The notes beneath the pieces are model-generated. The model was given only the letters and a program-made list of their open reading frames with translations. It made no database searches and was not told where the DNA came from. Positions 52,806 to 62,857 of a stretch of 64,000 bases of DNA are shown in pieces (positions within the stretch are counted from its first letter, which is position 1; every line of letters starts with the position of its first letter). The translations under genes were made by a program, and so were the position numbers. Source of the stretch: Marinobacter salicampi. GTDB lineage: Bacteria; Pseudomonadota; Gammaproteobacteria; Pseudomonadales; Oleiphilaceae. The stretch spans positions 248,001 through 312,000 of the forward strand of contig NZ_JAAMPF010000018.1 of the NCBI RefSeq assembly GCF_011074795.1, written 5' to 3'.

Positions 52806-54482
52806 TCAGGCCTCCCGGGTCTTTGGTAACTGTTCCGCCAGGATGGCCCGTGCCTGCTGCAACAGAATGGCAAGCTCGTCCTGGATATCAGGCTCTGTGG
52901 CCAGCACCTGTTGCTCGTCCAGTATGTCCCGCAGGATGTCGGTGGTCGTCAGCGGATTGGCCAGCACCACCCGAAAGACGATGCAGGGGAAGTGATGGTG
53001 GCGGGCAGGCTCGAGCCTGGTCCGTGAAACGAACGCCTTGCCGTGCTCACGCTGGGTCTTCTGGATGAACTTGGTGATCCGGTTGAGGCTGGTGTTCAGG
53101 CGCTCGGCCTGAAGCGGGTTGGCCACGTCCAGCGCCTGTTGCGCAAGTTCCGGGCAGTAGCGATAGGTAAGAATGTTCAGTTCGGGTTTGGTGACCAGTT
53201 CGAAGTCCGGTCTCTGTTCGATCATGCCGGCAAAAGTCTGGGCCTTCTCTATACCCTGGTCGATCAATATCTCGTAGCCTTCCCGAGCCAGAATCTTCAG
53301 CCCCGAGTGGATCAGCATGGCCATGCCGGGGCGTGACCCTTCCAGCGTGTTACTGCCCAGATCCCGTGACCCCTTACGGATTATATACTGCGCGTGGTGT
53401 TCTACAGCTCCTGCCAGGGCCGGGTCGCGGAACACAACGAGCCCCGAGCCCATGGGAACATACAGCTGCTTATGGGCATCAAATGTGACCGAATCGGCCT
53501 GTTCAATGCCCTTGAGCAGATGGCGGTGTGAGCGCGAGAAGAGTGTCGGCCCGCCCCAGGCCCCATCAACATGGAAGTGCGCGCCAAACTCCCGCGCTAT
53601 GTCTGCCATGGCATCCAGCGGATCAACATTGCCTGTTTCCGTGGTACCGGCAATTCCACAGATGGCCAGCACCTTGATTTTCTGCTTCTGCAAGGCCCGG
53701 CACCGGTCCCGCAGGGCATCGGTCTGTATCCGATTATCGTCATCGGTATCAATGGCAATCAGGAATTCCCGGCCCAGGCCGAGCACATCCGCAGCTTTGC
53801 GCAGGGAGTAGTGGCCACGCCGGGAAACGAGGATGGCGGCACCCTCGTAACCATAATATTTCAGGGCCCGGAAAAGACCTTCCTGGTGCAGCCCGCGGAA
53901 ACTCCCCTCCGCAGGAAATGCATGGTTACGGGCTACCCACAGGGCCGTCAGATTGGCAATGGTGCCGCCGGAGCACATGACGCCCAGGGCATGGCTGGGG
54001 TCGTGCATCCACTTGCGGTAAAACGCCCCGTCCTGCTGGTAAACCAGCCGGTGGATCATGCCCAGTACCTGGCGCTCCAGGGGCGTGAAGGCCTTGGATG
54101 TTTCGGTTTTGACCAGGTTCTGGTTCAGGGCAATCATGATCTTGGATAGCGGCAGCATGAAGTAGGGCAGCGCTGACGTCATGTGACCGATAAAACTGGG
54201 CGAGGCGGTGTGAACGGAGTTGGCGACCAGCTTGTCGAGCAGGAACTGGGCCTGCTCCGAGACAAAAATGGGTTTTTCGGGCACGGAGGATTCCGAGAAG
54301 TTCTTCTCGACATCGCTCAGGTCGCGTTCGACCGCAACAATATGCTCTTGCAGGAATCCGGCAAGGTTGCGGGAAATGTCCTGGTCAACACGGCTCAGCG
54401 TGGATTCCGGTGCCTCGGGCACCGTGAATACACGGTACATCGCCTCGATCGAAGCCTGAGCGGTTTTTTTCTTACCGGTCAT
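52806..54482 (-). CDS. panP: PLP-dependent aspartate 1-decarboxylase PanP
   Basis: Makes beta-alanine from aspartate for pantothenate and CoA, 558 residues. PLP is held by the lysine of VTFDAHKQLYVPMGSGLVVF; the ring-stacking and aspartate contacts are in HFHVDGAWGGPTLFSR. The N-terminal PSFIGHMTSALPYFMLPLSK is a strong mark of the PanP subgroup, which replaces pyruvoyl-type PanD in Vibrio and related bacteria. The related glutamate and cysteine-sulfinate decarboxylases are the alternatives. The start at 54482 (ATG) or 54491 (GTG) has no clear ribosome site. Two perfect palindromes lie upstream. Confidence 0.9.
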   Translation of the reverse strand: MTGKKKTAQASIEAMYRVFTVPEAPESTLSRVDQDISRNLAGFLQEHIVAVERDLSDVEKNFSESSVPEKPIFVSEQAQFLLDKLVANSVHTASPSFIGHMTSALPYFMLPLSKIMIALNQNLVKTETSKAFTPLERQVLGMIHRLVYQQDGAFYRKWMHDPSHALGVMCSGGTIANLTALWVARNHAFPAEGSFRGLHQEGLFRALKYYGYEGAAILVSRRGHYSLRKAADVLGLGREFLIAIDTDDDNRIQTDALRDRCRALQKQKIKVLAICGIAGTTETGNVDPLDAMADIAREFGAHFHVDGAWGGPTLFSRSHRHLLKGIEQADSVTFDAHKQLYVPMGSGLVVFRDPALAGAVEHHAQYIIRKGSRDLGSNTLEGSRPGMAMLIHSGLKILAREGYEILIDQGIEKAQTFAGMIEQRPDFELVTKPELNILTYRYCPELAQQALDVANPLQAERLNTSLNRITKFIQKTQREHGKAFVSRTRLEPARHHHFPCIVFRVVLANPLTTTDILRDILDEQQVLATEPDIQDELAILLQQARAILAEQLPKTREA

Positions 54483-54578
54483 ATGCGCCACGCACGGTCA
54501 GTGGTGTGCCGTTCGCATCGATCCTGATACGCTAACGGTCAGAAAACAGGAAGTCATGGACTGCCTCTCAGTCAGTCT

Positions 54579-54593
54579 GGCACACGGTGTGCC
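54579..54593. promoter_or_regulatory. Perfect palindrome upstream of panP
   Basis: GGCACAC-G-GTGTGCC, 7-base arms around one base, 97 bases before the panP start. Possible operator. Confidence 0.45.
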
Positions 54594-54617
54594 GAAAAGC
54601 TCCGTGCCAGCTGTGTT

Positions 54618-54637
54618 CGCGTCCCCGCGGGGACGCG
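54618..54637. promoter_or_regulatory. Perfect 20-base palindrome between DUF503 and panP genes
   Basis: CGCGTCCCCGCGGGGACGCG reads the same on both strands. It lies between the DUF503 stop and the panP start, 25 bases from the smaller palindrome. It has no T run, so an operator or an mRNA hairpin is likelier than a terminator. Confidence 0.5.
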
Positions 54638-54685
54638 TAGTATACGGTGTCATCCCCCGGCTGCCAACGTCCCCCATGGGCAGTG

Positions 54686-55024
54686 TCAGAGTATCTCCCT
54701 CTGGACATCAAGCACGGGGGCGTCAATTCGCTCGGCGATGGCCTTCTCGACCTGGTCAAGCCGTTCCTGGATCTGGCGTGAAGAGGTACCCAGGGTCGCC
54801 ACAGTCCAGGTGGCGGAGTCCAGGGCGTCGATATCGGCGGTTTCCGCGACGGCCAGATCCGGCTCCTTGCCCCAGATGGCTCGCATAGGCGTGAACGCCT
54901 TGCGCTTGGCTTTCAGGTCATTACACCCGTACACCTGGAAGTGTAGTGTCAGGACGCCCACATGGGGCGTGATGGCAGGGCCATGGTCTGGCGTGGCCAG
55001 CAAGCGTCTCAGAGCATCAGACAT
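54686..55024 (-). CDS. DUF503 (YlxP-like) protein
   Basis: Small protein of 112 residues with the DUF503 pattern: VGVLTLHFQVYGCNDLKAKR followed by FTPMRAIWGKEPDLAVAETADI. In firmicutes the family (YlxP) sits next to translation genes and resembles a ribosome-binding fold; its function is unknown. The C-terminal helix QIQERLDQVEKAIAERID is typical. AGG precedes the ATG by 8 bases. It may be read together with panP, though the 203-base gap and palindromes argue for separate control. Confidence 0.8.
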   Translation of the reverse strand: MSDALRRLLATPDHGPAITPHVGVLTLHFQVYGCNDLKAKRKAFTPMRAIWGKEPDLAVAETADIDALDSATWTVATLGTSSRQIQERLDQVEKAIAERIDAPVLDVQREIL

Positions 55025-55162
55025 AACAGAACCTGAAGTTTTGAAATCAACTGCCCCGACCGGAGCACGCGGAAAAGCTACGGGGGCACTTGGGCACCCC
55101 GTTGAGTTGAGTCTACTATTTCAACTTTTATTGCGCTATTGCGTGATCGGCGCCGCCCGGGG

Positions 55163-56878
55163 TCAGTCCCGGATCGGGGTAGCGCGCTCTATGATGGCGC
55201 GGGGGTCGGTGCCTGTCGGCAGGTTGCCGTAGTTCAACCCGCCCTGGCTTTCCAGCCGGGACGCGCAGAAAGCGTCAGCGACGGCAGCGGCCGAGTGACG
55301 TATCAACAACGAAGCCTGCATGCTCAGCGCCAGCCGGTCAACAAGATTGCGGGCGCGGTATTCAAAGTCACTGATGTCGGAGAAGTCGCTCTGCAACTGC
55401 GCCAGGAACCGGTCAAATCGACGATCGCTGCCCCTGGCTTCGGCCACTTCGCTGAAGAACGCCTGCAGGACATCGGGTTCCTTCTGCAGGGCGCGCAAGG
55501 TGTCAAGACACTGTACGTTGCCACTGCCTTCCCAGATGGCGTTGACCGGAGACTCCCTCAGCAGTCTTGGCATGATGCAATCCTCCATGACGCCGCTTCC
55601 GCCTATGCACTCCATGGCCTCGTAGGCGTGATTGGGGACGCGTTTACAGACCCAGTATTTGCCTACAGGGGTAGCCAGCCGGGCCAGAAGCCGCTCGTGG
55701 GTCACGTGCTGGTTGTCCAGTGCCCGGGCGATACGCAGTGTGAAGGCAAGGGCAGCTTCGCTTTCAAGGGCCAGATCCGCCAGCACATTCTGCATCAGGG
55801 GTTGCTGGTTGAGGTGGTTGCCGAAGACTTTCCTGTGGCGGCAATGATGCAGCGCCTGGGCTGTGGCCTGCCGCAGCCCGCCGGAGCTTCCGATCATGCA
55901 ATCGAAGCGGGTCATGGCAACCATTTCAATAATGGTGGGTACGCCCCGGCCCTCTTCACCCACCATCCAGGCCAGGGCCCCCCGAAGCTCTACTTCGCTG
56001 GAGGCATTGGACGCATTGCCCATCTTGTTCTTAAGGCGCTGTATCTGCCAGGGATTCTTGGTTCCGTCCGGACGCCAGCGGGGCATCAGGAAACAGGACA
56101 ACCCCATGTCGGTCTGGGCGAGCACCAGAAAAGCATCACACATCGGAGCCGACACGAACCACTTGTGACCGACCAGCTCATAGGCCTGACCCGGTCCCGG
56201 AGTGCCTGCCGGGTAGGCCCTGGTGCTGTTGGCTCTGACATCAGTACCGCCCTGCTTCTCGGTCATGGCCATGCCAATGGTGACCGAGGCCTTCTGGCTG
56301 TCAGGCACGTTGCGGGGGTCGTAACTGGTAGCAAGGATGCGCGGCTCCCAGATGGCGGCGAGCTCAGGCTGTTTGCGAATGGAAGGAATGGCGGCAAAGG
56401 TCATGGTGATCGGGCAGCCATGTCCGGCCTCAACCTGGGAGTGCATGTAGTACCGTGCGGCCCTGGCGACCTGGGCGCCAGGACCTGGATCTGTCCAGGG
56501 GCTGCTGTGCAGGCCGTGTTCCATGGCGATGGTCATCAGTTCATGGTAAGCGGGATGGAAATTGACTTGGTCAATACGGTGGCCGAAGCGGTCATGGGTG
56601 TGGAGTACAGGCTTGTACTCGTTGGCCTGGAAGCCGAGATCAATGGTGCTGGCCTTACCGGCAAGCTCGCCAAAGCGGCTCAGGTCCGCTTCTGCCCAGC
56701 TGGCGCCCTCCCGCGCGACCCCTTCCTGAAGCGCCTGATCCTGCCCGAACAGGTTGTAGTCCTGTAGAGCTGGAGGCTGGTTGACCACTTCATGGGTCAC
56801 TGCCAGATAGGGGTCGCGGTTCGGGCTCTCGTTATCCTGACCGGCAGTGTTTGCGGGCATGGGCTGGCGGGCGTTCAT
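55163..56878 (-). CDS. aidB: AidB-type acyl-CoA dehydrogenase homolog
   Basis: Flavoprotein of 571 residues, related over its whole length to E. coli AidB, a DNA-binding acyl-CoA dehydrogenase relative of the alkylation response. Shared parts are CPITMTFAAIPSIRKQPELA, IGMAMTEKQGGTDVRANSTR, LVGHKWFVSAPMCDAFLVLA and RESPVNAIWEGSGNVQCLD. The C-terminal part, DNA-binding in E. coli, is present but diverged. GGAGG lies 6 bases before the ATG at 56878. It directly follows a tetR gene (2 bases), not an ada-like regulator, so a role in lipid breakdown or stress under TetR control is at least as likely as DNA repair. Confidence 0.88.
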   Translation of the reverse strand: MNARQPMPANTAGQDNESPNRDPYLAVTHEVVNQPPALQDYNLFGQDQALQEGVAREGASWAEADLSRFGELAGKASTIDLGFQANEYKPVLHTHDRFGHRIDQVNFHPAYHELMTIAMEHGLHSSPWTDPGPGAQVARAARYYMHSQVEAGHGCPITMTFAAIPSIRKQPELAAIWEPRILATSYDPRNVPDSQKASVTIGMAMTEKQGGTDVRANSTRAYPAGTPGPGQAYELVGHKWFVSAPMCDAFLVLAQTDMGLSCFLMPRWRPDGTKNPWQIQRLKNKMGNASNASSEVELRGALAWMVGEEGRGVPTIIEMVAMTRFDCMIGSSGGLRQATAQALHHCRHRKVFGNHLNQQPLMQNVLADLALESEAALAFTLRIARALDNQHVTHERLLARLATPVGKYWVCKRVPNHAYEAMECIGGSGVMEDCIMPRLLRESPVNAIWEGSGNVQCLDTLRALQKEPDVLQAFFSEVAEARGSDRRFDRFLAQLQSDFSDISDFEYRARNLVDRLALSMQASLLIRHSAAAVADAFCASRLESQGGLNYGNLPTGTDPRAIIERATPIRD

Positions 56879-56880
56879 TG

Positions 56881-57513
56881 TTACCTCCGGGTGCCAGTGA
56901 GCCCCTGTATGCAAAAGCAGACGATGGACTCGACCAGCTGTGTCTGAGTAGTTTGGCTAAGGGCCTGGCTGTTTCCGCTCTGTGCGGGTGACAACGGCCC
57001 AACCAGGCTTTCCGCAATGGCGCCCACCAGGCAGGTGCTGCTCTGTCGCGCATTCTGCGTGGGCAGGGCGTCGCTCTCTATTCCTTCGTTTATGGCCTTT
57101 TCGAAGTGTTCGGCGTAGGCCTGTCGGTAAAGCAACCGCTCTGCCTCGACCCGTGGATCCACCGGCTCGGCAATAAGTGACCATGCCATGGTTGGCCCGC
57201 GCAGGGCGCGTGCGGCGAACTGCCGCAAAGCGGCTTCCAGTCGGGCAACCGCATCCCCGGGTCCGGCCAGGGCCTCGGCCACCTTGTCCACTTCCCGCTG
57301 GGTCGCGGTGCGAAAGATCTCTGCGAAGAGTTCTTCCTTGGACTCGAAATGTCGGTAAATGGTTCCTGTTGCCACGCCCGCCGCTTTGGCCACATGCGTG
57401 ATCTGGGCGCTTCTGAACCCGCCACTGGTTACGCGCTCGAATGCGCACTCCAGAATACGCTTGCGGGTCTGGACCTTCCGGTTGCGCATTTTTTCAGTTT
57501 CACGGTAGGCCAT
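56881..57513 (-). CDS. TetR-family transcriptional regulator
   Basis: Repressor of 210 residues. The N-terminal helix-turn-helix is ILECAFERVTSGGFRSAQIT, followed by VAKAAGVATGTIYRHFESKE at residues 25-65. The C-terminal ligand part is not recognised. AGGAG lies 6 bases before the ATG at 57513; an ATG 9 codons earlier overlaps the operator and is rejected. It is co-transcribed with the aidB homolog 2 bases downstream, which is the obvious target besides itself. An operator-like palindrome lies 20 bases before its start. Confidence 0.92.
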   Translation of the reverse strand: MAYRETEKMRNRKVQTRKRILECAFERVTSGGFRSAQITHVAKAAGVATGTIYRHFESKEELFAEIFRTATQREVDKVAEALAGPGDAVARLEAALRQFAARALRGPTMAWSLIAEPVDPRVEAERLLYRQAYAEHFEKAINEGIESDALPTQNARQSSTCLVGAIAESLVGPLSPAQSGNSQALSQTTQTQLVESIVCFCIQGLTGTRR

Positions 57514-57532
57514 GGCCACTCCTGATAATAAG

Positions 57533-57546
57533 TGAATCATTATTCA
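57533..57546. promoter_or_regulatory. Likely TetR operator upstream of tetR-aidB
   Basis: TGAAT-CATT-ATTCA is a perfect inverted repeat 20 bases before the tetR start. The wider site TGAATCATTATTCATTTC resembles the operator of the TetR-type fatty-acid regulator FadR of Bacillus (TGAATGAMTANTCATTCA, from memory) at about 13 of 18 positions. Confidence 0.55.
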
Positions 57547-57787
57547 TTTCTTGTGTCAACCTGTTCGACAGCGCTTATAGCGGGCCGTGCAGCTCCTGTC
57601 ATGGACGCAGAAGAGAACGGTTACAAAAAATTACAAAATATCTGTTCCATGCAAATAGCGCTGTCATCAAAACCGGATTATAAAGACGCCAAGGCGAGTA
57701 TGCTCGTAGGTCACTCGCCGAGACAGAGCGCCATTCTCCTGGAATGCTGTGCTCTTGGTAAGGATTTCGCTGATGGGGAGCAAAGCC

Positions 57788-58009
57788 ATGAGTGAATTCG
57801 ATGAGAGCAGTCTGGAACGATCCGTTAGTTGGGGGAGCGACGGCGAGGATAACCATTCCATCGCAGGCCGTGCCCGTGTCCGGGCCCAACTGGCAGCGGA
57901 TATTGAAGCCTTTCTGAGTCAGGGTGGCACCATCAAGGAAGTTGACACAACCCTGCGTTCCGAGCCCCCACGCAAGGTCGAGACGGGTTTTAACAACCGT
58001 TCCATCTGA
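57788..58009 (+). CDS. sutA: SutA-like RNA polymerase-binding regulator
   Basis: Protein of 73 residues whose C-terminal half matches Pseudomonas SutA: IEAFLSQGGTIKEVDTTLRS followed by EPPRKVETGF and NRSI (SutA: MEEFLSRGGKVQEIEP, then DPPKK and SRPI, from memory). SutA binds RNA polymerase in slow-growing cells and favours ribosomal and housekeeping promoters. This copy has a much shorter and less acidic N-terminal tail than the 105-residue Pseudomonas protein. AAAGCC-ATG is a weak ribosome site, so a start at 57749 cannot be excluded. The 5' region has a possible TATAAA (57679-57684) and a hairpin GGCGAGT/ACTCGCC (57693-57719). Confidence 0.72.
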   Translation: MSEFDESSLERSVSWGSDGEDNHSIAGRARVRAQLAADIEAFLSQGGTIKEVDTTLRSEPPRKVETGFNNRSI

Positions 58010-58264
58010 GTTGCGAGTCAGTGGCGCCCTTCAAGTGGATGGCGCCGTCTTCCAGCCTTTCTTCTATTGAGAGCGGGATATTTGTACCGATGCCCGATCT
58101 GCAGTCATGCCGCAGCCAGAGCAGCCGTGTATGATGAACAGGATTGACTGCTGATCAGCGATTCTCCCTCAAATTGTCATAGGGCAGCGACACTATGTCA
58201 GTGTCAAAACCAAGGTTCGCTCCGGGCTGTAGGCCGGGGTTGGCAGGTCAGAATCGTCCGTTAA

Positions 58265-59302
<1,038 letters not shown>

Positions 59303-59362
59303 CGCCTTGCCACTGAGGCTCCGGCAGGTCGGAAACCTTGTATTAAAAGGATCTGCAACGTC

Positions 59363-61489
59363 ATGAGTACGGACTCGAATAGCACCCTGAGCCAGGAAGT
59401 TGGCACCACCCAGGCTTTGCCGGAATTGTTGCCACCTCTGGACCCGGCGGCCCGGGAGCATTATCTGAATCGCGAGCTCAGCCATATCCAGTTCAACTTC
59501 CGCGTACTTCAGCAGGCTCTGGACGAAAACATTCCGCTCATCAATCGTCTGATCTTCTGCTGCATATTCAGCAGCAACATGGACGAATTTTTCGAGATCC
59601 GGGTGGCTGGGCTGCGCCAGCAGATGAAGTACGGGCGCGAGAGCGTCGGCCCTGATGGACTTTTGCCGGAGCAGCTGCTGAACGAGATCAGCAAGGTCGC
59701 CCACGAGTATATCGACGCCCAGTACGACATTCTCAACAATGAGCTGATTCCGGCCATGAAGCGGGAAAACATCCATTTTGTCAGGCGCCGGGAGTGGACC
59801 CCGGCGCAGGCAGCCTGGGTTCAGCGTTACTTTGAGGATGAGATACTGCCGGTTGTGAATCCGATCGGGCTTGACCCCTCGCACCCGTTCCCCCGACTGG
59901 TTAACAAGAGTCTCAATTTCATCGTCGAACTGGACGGCAAAGACGCGTTCGGGCGGGAAACCGGCATGGCCATTGTGCCGGCGCCAAGGTCTCTGCCGCG
60001 GCTGGTGCGCCTGCCTGACGATGTGTGTGAGGGCGGGGAGAACCTGGTGTTCCTGTCGTCGATGATCCACGCCCACACCGACGAATTGTTCCCGGGCATG
60101 GAAATCAAGGGCTGCTACCAGTTTCGCCTGACCCGGAACGCAGATCTGGAGCTGGAGGACGATCTGGAGGACCTGGCCTCGGCCTTGCGGGGCGAGCTGC
60201 TCAGCCGCCGCTTTGGCGATGGGGTCCGGCTCGAGGTGGCGGATAACTGTCCGGACGAGCTGATGCAGTTTCTGCTCAAGGAGTTCGGGCTTTCCGAGAG
60301 GGAGCTTTACCGGGTCAATGGCCCGGTCAACCTGACGCGACTGATGGCGGTCGGTGGTCTGGTCGACCGGCCGGATCTGACCTACCCGGGCTTCTCCCCG
60401 GCGGTGCCCAAGCAGATACGCAACAAGGAGCTGATTTTCGATGCGATCCGCCAGCAGCCGGTGCTGCTGCTGCATCCCTACGAAAGTTTTACCCCGGTAA
60501 TAGATTTTCTGCGTCAGGCTGCCAAAGATCCCCAGGTCCTTGCGATTCGCCAGACCCTATACCGTACCGGTGCTGACTCTGAGATTGTCGAGGCGCTTAT
60601 GGACGCCGCCCGCCGGGGCAAAGAGGTCACCGCGGTCATTGAGTTGCGGGCGCGCTTTGATGAGGCCGAGAACCTGGAGCTGGCAAGCCGGCTCCAGGAG
60701 GCAGGCGTTATCGTCGTTTACGGTGTCGTGGGTTACAAAACACACGCCAAGATGATCCTGATCGTGCGCCGCGAGGAGGGCCGTCTGAAGCGTTATGTGC
60801 ATCTCGGCACGGGCAATTACCATGCCGGCAACGCGCGGCTGTATACCGACTACAGCCTGCTGTCCTGTGACGATGCCCTGGGGGATGATGTCAACAAGCT
60901 CTTCCAGCAGCTCACCGGCATGGGCAAGGCGCTGAAGATCAAGAAACTGTTCCATGCGCCCTTCACCCTGCACCGCAGACTGATTGAACTGATTGACCGC
61001 GAAGCTGCCCATGGTGAAGACGGTCACATCATATTCAAGATCAATGCCCTGACTGACCCTGATGTCATGCAGGCTCTTTACCGGGCCTCCCAGGCAGGTG
61101 TGAAGATAGATCTGATCGTCCGGGGCATCTGCTGCCTGCGCCCAGGCATCGTGGGGCTGTCCGAGACCATCCATGTGCGATCCATCATCGGCCGTTTTCT
61201 GGAGCATTCCCGGGTCTATTACTTCTGCAACAACGGCAAGGTGGAAGTCTTCTGCTCCAGCGCCGACGCCATGGTCCGTAACCTGGTCAACCGGGTTGAA
61301 GTGGCTTTTCCCATTGAAGACAAGGACCTTGCCGCCAGGGTGAGGGACGATCTGGATGCCTATCTTGCCGATAACTGCCAGAGTTGGGTGTTGCAGGCCG
61401 ATGGTCGTTACGTCCAGAATCAGCCGGCGCCGGAAGAGGAGCGGTTCGCTTCCCAGACAGCGCTGCTGGACCGTCTGACCACAAAATAG
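59363..61489 (+). CDS. ppk: Polyphosphate kinase Ppk1
   Basis: Reversibly makes inorganic polyphosphate from ATP, 708 residues (688 in E. coli). The N-terminal opening HYLNRELSHIQFNFRVLQQA, the autophosphorylated histidine in VVGYKTHAKMILIVRREEG and the second catalytic histidine region YVHLGTGNYHAGNARLYTDY are all intact. The C-terminal phospholipase-D-like fold follows. It is 60 bases after hemB, as in Pseudomonas where hemB and ppk also adjoin. No Pho box precedes it, so phosphate control, if any, is indirect. No ppx gene is visible. Confidence 0.96.
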   Translation: MSTDSNSTLSQEVGTTQALPELLPPLDPAAREHYLNRELSHIQFNFRVLQQALDENIPLINRLIFCCIFSSNMDEFFEIRVAGLRQQMKYGRESVGPDGLLPEQLLNEISKVAHEYIDAQYDILNNELIPAMKRENIHFVRRREWTPAQAAWVQRYFEDEILPVVNPIGLDPSHPFPRLVNKSLNFIVELDGKDAFGRETGMAIVPAPRSLPRLVRLPDDVCEGGENLVFLSSMIHAHTDELFPGMEIKGCYQFRLTRNADLELEDDLEDLASALRGELLSRRFGDGVRLEVADNCPDELMQFLLKEFGLSERELYRVNGPVNLTRLMAVGGLVDRPDLTYPGFSPAVPKQIRNKELIFDAIRQQPVLLLHPYESFTPVIDFLRQAAKDPQVLAIRQTLYRTGADSEIVEALMDAARRGKEVTAVIELRARFDEAENLELASRLQEAGVIVVYGVVGYKTHAKMILIVRREEGRLKRYVHLGTGNYHAGNARLYTDYSLLSCDDALGDDVNKLFQQLTGMGKALKIKKLFHAPFTLHRRLIELIDREAAHGEDGHIIFKINALTDPDVMQALYRASQAGVKIDLIVRGICCLRPGIVGLSETIHVRSIIGRFLEHSRVYYFCNNGKVEVFCSSADAMVRNLVNRVEVAFPIEDKDLAARVRDDLDAYLADNCQSWVLQADGRYVQNQPAPEEERFASQTALLDRLTTK

Positions 61490-61521
61490 CCAACAGAGCC
61501 CTTTCATCGGAGTAATCAGTA

Positions 61522-62814
61522 ATGAAAAAATGGATAGTCGCAGCGCTGCTGGTTCTCGCTGTTGTCATGGTCGCGCCCTGGGGTGTTGGCGTGCTTACGG
61601 AGCAACAGTGGGCTCAGGCGGAAGCCCAGATGAATGCCCAGCAGGAAATGCTGGCAATGGATACCAGGACTTATGAACGCAGTTACTTTGGCGCCGACGT
61701 GGCAGGCGTCCTGCGTATACAGGACCCCAGCTCGGGCGACATGGTAGACGTTCCCTATCAGGGCGAGGTCAGCCATGGCCTGCTCAGTAGCCAGATCGAC
61801 CTGCAGCTTGGTGATCCAGGGTCTGAACTGATGCAGCAGCTGTTTCCGGAAGACCAGCCCAGCATTTCCACGACCGTTAACGCCTGGGGTACGGCAGATA
61901 TCGTGTTTACGGTGCCAGCCATCGATGCCCGTGACGAGGAGACCGGCGAATCCCTGAAAGCATTCGAGCTGATCGGCCGGCTTGTTATCGCGGATAAAGG
62001 GGGCAGTTTTGAGCTTGATGTTGACTGGCAGGGCATGGTTGCCCTCGGCCCCGATGCCGGTTTCACGGTAAACAATCTGCTGCTGCACCAGTCAATGGAG
62101 CGCCTGAGGGGCGATGTCTGGACCGGTACCGGCACCATCGAGATTGATACCGTCACGGCCCGTCTGGAGGGTCAGCCCGAGCTGAGCCTGCAGGGCCTGT
62201 CGCTGGACAGCACAACCCGGGCCGGGGAGGGAGGTGATAGCTTCAGCACCGATACTGCCATAGAAATCGGCCAGGCCACTTCAGCCGCGGGCGAGTCAGG
62301 ACCTTACCGGGCCCGTTTTGCCATGGAGGAGCTTGATGTGGATGCCTGGAATGGCCTATTGGCTGCTTTTGCCGAACTTCAGATGCTCAACGCCGCCTCC
62401 TCCCAGGAGCAATCCCAGCAGCAGCTGATGGAGCAACAGATGCAGGCCATTGACAGCCTGAACGCCAGTCTCAGGCGTCTGGCTGCCGGCGGCTTTGCCA
62501 TCGGATTCCCGGAAGTAGGCCTGACCTTCCCGGAAGGCCGGGTCACGGGGGAACTCATGCTGCGCCACCCGGAGTTGAGCCAGCAGGAGGCGGAAGATAT
62601 GGCCCTGGTCATGGAGCGCCTGACAGGCAACCTGGATCTGCGCCTGCCGGCCGAGTTGGTCAGCTCGCAGCCTGCCCTGTTGAACCAAATGGCACCGCTG
62701 ATCGAGCAGGGCCTGATTACCCCGGATGGCGAAGATTACGTTCTGGATGCGGAGCTCGAAAACCTGCAGTTGGACGTCAACGGCACACTGATTCCCCTGC
62801 CGCCCATGATCTGA
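61522..62814 (+). CDS. DUF945 / YdgA-like protein
   Basis: Protein of 430 residues with a single N-terminal membrane anchor (IVAALLVLAVVMVAPWGVGV) and a long exported part, the layout of the YdgA (DUF945) family. YdgA-like features are the opening MKKWIVAALLVLAVV and the final repeated strands. A glutamine- and methionine-rich stretch (SQEQSQQQLMEQQMQA, residues about 293-308) is low in complexity. Function unknown, probably in the periplasm. It follows ppk by 32 bases, perhaps in the same transcript. Confidence 0.8.
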   Translation: MKKWIVAALLVLAVVMVAPWGVGVLTEQQWAQAEAQMNAQQEMLAMDTRTYERSYFGADVAGVLRIQDPSSGDMVDVPYQGEVSHGLLSSQIDLQLGDPGSELMQQLFPEDQPSISTTVNAWGTADIVFTVPAIDARDEETGESLKAFELIGRLVIADKGGSFELDVDWQGMVALGPDAGFTVNNLLLHQSMERLRGDVWTGTGTIEIDTVTARLEGQPELSLQGLSLDSTTRAGEGGDSFSTDTAIEIGQATSAAGESGPYRARFAMEELDVDAWNGLLAAFAELQMLNAASSQEQSQQQLMEQQMQAIDSLNASLRRLAAGGFAIGFPEVGLTFPEGRVTGELMLRHPELSQQEAEDMALVMERLTGNLDLRLPAELVSSQPALLNQMAPLIEQGLITPDGEDYVLDAELENLQLDVNGTLIPLPPMI

Positions 62815-62857
62815 CAGGTAACGACTGGCATAGAGCCGGCAAGTCCTAGAAGTTCTG

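Noticed and set aside
55139-56767. A 542-codon open frame on the plus strand opposite the aidB homolog
   Set aside because: It has no ribosome site or recognised motif and mirrors the GC-rich codon pattern of the real gene, which matches AidB over its full length.
57658-57678. CTGTCAT half-site upstream of sutA as a Pho box
   Set aside because: The spacer and the second half (ACCGGAT) do not fit, and it is too close to the possible -10 box.
58174-58191. TTGTCAT half-site upstream of hemB as a Pho box
   Set aside because: The second half CAGCGAC does not match well, and hemB is not a usual PhoB target.
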